A stretch of DNA of 64,000 nucleotides from Stomoxys calcitrans (taxonomy: Eukaryota > Arthropoda > Insecta > Diptera > Muscidae): positions 211,640,117 to 211,704,116 of the forward strand of contig NC_081553.1 of NCBI RefSeq assembly GCF_963082655.1, written 5' to 3'. Of the stretch, positions 30,240 to 64,000 are shown piece after piece (within the stretch, counting starts at the first letter, position 1; every line of letters starts with the position of its first letter). A program made the position numbers and the translations under genes. Under the pieces are notes generated by a model. That model was not told where the DNA came from. It worked only from the letters and a program-made list of their open reading frames with translations, and did no database searches.

Positions 30240-32489
30240 AATGCTCACGAAATGGACCGAATTAACTCTGCTTCAGTACAGTTGTCTTTGTTGTGTGTTG
30301 TTGTTTGACTTTTTTTGTGATCTGACCAAGAAAAGAGCCCTTCGGATTTCACAATAATTTAATAGGTATTCTCGGAGTGAATGAAGCCAGTATTAGGCTT
30401 AGAAGGCAAAAAAAAACTTGAAAATAAATACTGTTATGTACTTTTTTTTAATTTTTGATGATGAAGAAACGACAAAGGGGTAATTGATTGGAATTACATT
30501 CTGCAAAATTTTTTTTTGTTAAAATTAATACGTTTGAACACAAACGGAGGGGAAGAATCTCAAAAAAAAATGTTTAAAAAAAATGTTGAAAATGTATCCA
30601 CATTCTCTATCATTTTTATGAAATATTTGCTGGCGGGCCACAAATGTTTCATGGGTCGATTACGGATAGCAACCAACGTTGAGTTGAGGGGTTGTCGGAG
30701 AAGTCAACAAAAATAAAAACGTATACTATGTATGGCAACTTTTGTCAATTGAAGTTGGTAATAGTGTTTTGGCAGTCCCGCAGCAAAAAAATGTGTAAAA
30801 AATAAATAAACCACCACAAACTATGCTTGTGAAATACCATGAATAAACATTTTTGCCCATATTTACAAAATATAAAGTAGCTTTAAAGTAGGATGACGGA
30901 TTTTCTTTATAGAACTGTCAAATAAACCTACTATGAAACTCTTAAGTTATGTGAATACCGCTAATTTTGACAGATAGTGCACTTAATATTTTGTTGTTAG
31001 CCAACTGCCAATACCTGTAAATGAATATATAATGGGTTTGCCTCAATTTTTTCTAAAATCAAAAATTTTTAATTTCTGGAAATTTTAACCATGGTGAAGT
31101 ACACCAACATATTTGTAATAAACAAACAAATGAACAATTTGAAAACAAAAAAAATATTAATTTCCTTTTAAATGCACTGCTTATTTTTACTAATAAAAAC
31201 AACAGAGCAACTACAAAACAAAGGTTGCTGAAAATCCCATTTTTAGCAACTGGCATTAGCAACTTCAGTTGAAAGTTGCCATCCGTAATGCAAATTTGTC
31301 AACTGACAAAGTAAGTGAACTATTGTTACCATCCATAAACGAGACATTCATTTTCCGTGATTCCCTTCCAAACTGCATCTAACTTGGGGTTAGTTCTATT
31401 GTGTCGATTAAAATCTCAAATTGGTAATTGTAATTGTTTTGTGGTAATTGTATCCTTCCTGAAGCCAGCGTTTACCTATAATTAACCAAAAAGGAAAATC
31501 AATGTTAATTTGCATATTTGTTTCAAAAACTACACAGCAATCAAAATCAGCTGATTGACGAAAAATTCTTTTTTTTGCCAACTGACAGCTTCAGCCGGTT
31601 GTGTAGTTGCCACTTATAATATAACATGCAATGCAATTTTACTAGGGTTGCCATCAGCAAACAACCCACCCATATGTTCAATTAATTTCAATGCATCAAA
31701 GAGACAGTAGTACACTACGATAAAGGACAAGTTTTCCATTTGGTTTATAAATTTGTGTGGCTGGCTTTTTATCTGCTTAGAAATGTTGCTACTCAATAAA
31801 GAACAAAAAAATGGGATTTATAAATAACGCTCATGATACACATAATTATAATTGTAATAGTAATAATTATAATAATTTGTTTTAATAGCTTAAAACTAGA
31901 GGAAATTTGTGTGTTTAGAGTTAAGTTTTTTTTTTGTCATTTAAAGAAAAACCAAACAAAACAAAAAAAAAAGATTATTATTGTTGCGTTAAGTAGTTTC
32001 TTTTATGTAGCCTTTTCTTTTCTTTTTATGTTTATAATAAAACATTACAAAAACGTTTTTTTTGTATAGGGGAGGTTGTCTATTTATGATTGATTGATTA
32101 CTCGAATTTATGTTTTTTTTTTATACATAACTTTGTCGTCTTAATATTAAATTATGCTTTTTTATGTTATTTTTATCTTCTTAATAGTAGTATATAAAGA
32201 ATAATTATTATTGTGTTTTGTTGTTGTAATATTTTGTTTTATATGTTACTTGTAAATACATTCACTTTTTTCCATTGGATATTTCTTTATGGTATAAATG
32301 GTGTTGTTTTTAGATGTTATTTGTTTTTTGGGGAGGATTTGTTGTTGTTGAATCCCCCGTTTATATTTAGTTTTTTTTTGTTTTTATTAATTATCAAGTT
32401 TATATTTAAATGTTAACAGCTGATGCAAGGTTATTAAAGGTGGTGGTGTTTTTTGTTTTATTTTGTGGCTGTGTTTGATTGCCAAATTT
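30240..32489. other. AT-rich 3' flank of Csk, probable long 3' UTR and spacer
   Basis: No gene visible. Minus-strand AATAAA occurs at 32457-32462, only 28 nt past the Csk stop, and again further out. At 30655 and about 31325-31345, inverted GGTCGATTACGGATAGCAAC-like ends suggest a decayed inverted-repeat element. Confidence 0.4.
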
Positions 32490-61544
<29,055 letters not shown>

Positions 61545-61754
61545 GGTTTTTATTACACAACATATTTGCTTGTCATCACAATGGGAATTTCACGATTATA
61601 ATTAAAGAACTGTGCTACATGCTAAGAACAAAAAAACAAAGCTCAGAGTGTTACTTAACGTTACAATTGTTGCCACATTTTTAAAGCTTCCTCCGATAAG
61701 TCAACTTGTCTGTACTATTGGCAGTTGTGCTTTTCAAATTATATTCAAATTATT

Positions 61755-62890
61755 ATACCCACCGCCATAGGATGGGGGTATACTAAATTCGTCATTCTGT
61801 TTGTAACTCCTCGAAATATTCGTCTAAGACCCCATAAAATATATATATTCTTGATCGTCATGACATTTTAAGTCGATTTAGCCATGTCCATCCATCTGTC
61901 TGTCGAAAGCACGCTAACTTTCGAAGGAGTAAAGCTAGCCCCTTGAAATTTTGCACAAATACTTCTTATTAGTCCAGGTCGGTTGGGTTTGTAAATGGGC
62001 CATATCGGTCCATAACCCGATATAGCTGCCATTTAAACCGATCTTGCTTCTTGAGTTATCAGATTTGGATCAAAAATTAGCATGACGTATTTTGTTACGA
62101 CTTTTAACAACTCAAAAATGGTTGAAGCCGGTCCATAACCTGATATAGCTGCCATATAAACCGTTCTGGGATCTTGACTTCTTGAGCCTCTGGAGGGTGC
62201 AATTATTATCCGATTTGGTTGAAATTTTGCACAAATACTTCTTATTAGTCCAGGTCGGTTGGGTTTGTAAATGGGCCATATCGGTCCATAACCCGATATA
62301 GCTGCCATTTAAACCGATCTTGTTTCTTGAGTTACTACAGAGCGCAATTCTTATCAGATTTGGATCAAAAATTAGCATGACGTATTTTGTTATGACTTTT
62401 AACAACTCAAAAATGGTTGAAGCCGGTCCATAACCTGATATAGCTGCCAAATAAACCGTTCTGGGATCTTGACTTCTTGAGCCTCTGGAGGGTGCAATTA
62501 TTATCCGATTTGATTGAAATTTTGTACAACGGCTTCTCCCATGACCTTCAACATGTTTATGTTCAATATGGCTAAAGCGGTCTATAGCCTGATGCAGCTG
62601 CCATATAAACATATCTCCTGATTATGCTTCTTGAGCCCCTAAAGGGCGGAATTCTTATTAGAATTGGTTGAAATTTTACATAATGGCTTCTACTATGGTC
62701 TCCTACATTCACCCTAATTATGGCCCGAATCGGAGCATAACGTGATATATCTTTAATAGCATAACAATTCTTTTCTTTATTCTTTTTTTGCCTAAAAAAG
62801 AGATATCGGGAAAAGAACTCGAAAAATACGATTCATGGTGGAGGGTATATAAGATTCGGTCCGGCCGAACTTAGCACGCTTTTACTTGTT
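61755..62890 (-). repeat. Muscid tandem-unit repeat, complete reference copy
   Basis: About 1135 bp. The left end is TATACCCACCGCCATAGGAT. The right end has CATGGTGGAGGGTATATAAG, then a 15-bp near-palindrome TTCGGTCCGGCCGAA and TTAGCACGCTTTTACTTG. An internal 276-290-bp block is duplicated (about 61944-62219 and 62220-62508). It lies immediately upstream of the Csk start exon. Confidence 0.75.
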
Positions 62891-64000
62891 TTCTTATTAC
62901 AACCATGCTTTCACAAACTCAAACAATCTCTAAACACTACATTTTAAGAATTAATTTTATCGTTATAACTCAATCACTGTTCTCCAAGTTGAAACACCAT
63001 AAAGGCATCTCCCAATTTTCCAAACGGTATCAAAGATTGCCTCTACCATTCAATTAACAAAAAAAAGACTACGAAGACGACCTAGCCAATTTGTGATGAG
63101 TTTTATCTTCTTATGTTTTTTTCCGGTTAAGTCAGCTGCAGATAGACATGCTCTAAATCACATCTCATTTCATCCATATGACATGACAGAGGAGGGAATC
63201 CAAAAAAGTTCAAAGAACACCCACCCTTTGAGTTTTTATGCCGAAATCAAGTTTCCACTGAATGGCGAATGCGCCAATTTAGTTCAGTATGTGTCTTTCT
63301 TTGTAGTTGTTGTTAGTGTTTTTTCTGTTGCTTGTACCGCCAACCATTGTCGGTCGATGTTCATTAACTTTGTACTACTTTCGGGTTAATAAACTTTCAC
63401 ACAAACACCCAAAGCTACAGTTCAGTCAGTCAGTCAGTCACATCAGCTGAGAAGACATGAAATGAAATTACAGAAGAAAAAAAATAAATAATGTACTTAG
63501 GTTTTGGTGTTAAAATTACAAATGAAAACAGAATAAGATGTTCGTTCATTGTTACCAATAATAAAAGAGACTGACTCACTAACCACAATGCCAGGCGTAT
63601 TAAAAGTAATGTGAACAAATGAAACACGGTGTTCATTTTTTTTTTACACAGGTTGCCCCACCGGACGACGATGCCTGTGATTGACTGTCTGCTGGCTTTG
63701 TTGGCTAGAGCAAATTAACTGCTAGCTGCCGGTTTTGCTTTAAGTTTGGTGTGGAAATACATGTTGTTGTTGTTGATTTTTAAGTTTTCTTTATTTGTGT
63801 CACCTTTTCACTACTTGTCACCAAAACCTCTGCTGCCAAACAGACAGACAGACCCAATCAGCCAGCAGGCAATCTGCCATCACCAACAACAACCAAGCAA
63901 CAATCCCACAGTGCTTCATTGCAATAAGGGTATATTGTTATGAGGGCCCAACAATTTGTTGAACATTTCTTTTGAAATTCAATTGAACTCTTCTTTGTCA
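62891..64000. other. Upstream flank of Csk without recognisable gene
   Basis: AT-rich. CAGT microsatellite at 63421-63440 and CAGA run at 63841-63853. No family recognised on either strand. Confidence 0.35.

Noticed and set aside
62033..62612. Two overlapping minus-strand frames of 91 and 166 codons
   Set aside because: They are the same tandem-unit artefact, duplicated with the 276-bp block.
63093..63389. 98-codon plus-strand frame with a hydrophobic start and a second hydrophobic stretch
   Set aside because: It looks like a small secreted or membrane protein, but there is no recognisable family, the codon use is AT-driven, and no splice or poly(A) context could be tied to it.

Overview
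This is animal nuclear DNA, almost certainly from a calyptrate fly, probably a muscid (Stomoxys/Musca/Haematobia type). The case rests on fly-like split genes with AT-rich introns, fly-like protein sequences, and dense interspersed repeats, including a family with roughly 130-bp internal units flanked by TATACCC..CCACCAT motifs. I know that family as abundant in muscid genomes. No bacterial operon, CRISPR array or functional tRNA/rRNA gene was seen.

Host genes, left to right. (1) The last 57 codons of an unidentified plus-strand gene (1-174). (2) Metaxin-1 on the minus strand (882-4156, five coding exons, 326 aa). (3) The U6 snRNA phosphodiesterase Usb1 on the plus strand (4457-8788, four exons, 254 aa), divergent from metaxin-1 across a 300-bp shared promoter. 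(4) The IQ/AAA protein IQCA1/DRC11 on the minus strand (8802-23804, six exons, 826 aa), whose stop codon lies 13 bp from that of Usb1. (5) C-terminal Src kinase (Csk) on the minus strand (32490-61544, nine coding exons, 1323 aa), with SH2 and kinase domains behind a very long low-complexity N-terminus. All splice junctions proposed keep the frame and use GT/AG ends. A two-exon plus-strand coding-like fragment (57833-58216) lies inside the 17.8-kb first Csk intron and is unidentified.

The rest is mostly mobile DNA in layers. A BEL/Pao LTR retrotransposon (11340-17597) has LTRs that I read as identical except for one terminal-region base, a 5-bp target duplication, and a nearly intact 1705-codon polyprotein. 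It sits in the target duplication of a tRNA-derived SINE, which itself sits in an older repeat, all within IQCA1 intron 5. There are three non-LTR families: a Jockey-like one (5718-7637, 19786-21463, 38490-39125), a LOA-like one (9438-9775, 52984-55110), and a third ending in TAACC repeats (39968-40690). Two SINE families appear to share 3' tails with two of these LINEs, as expected for LINE/SINE partners. DNA transposons include a 607-bp foldback Tc1/mariner derivative, two copies of a 230-bp mariner MITE, mariner relics and other inverted-repeat elements. The muscid tandem-unit family occurs at more than a dozen places.

No entirely new gene system was evident. The most informative signals are the dated nesting of elements, the two LINE/SINE tail-sharing pairs, the architecture of Csk, and the orphan spliced fragment. 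Everything was read by eye, so repeat boundaries are approximate unless a target duplication is stated.
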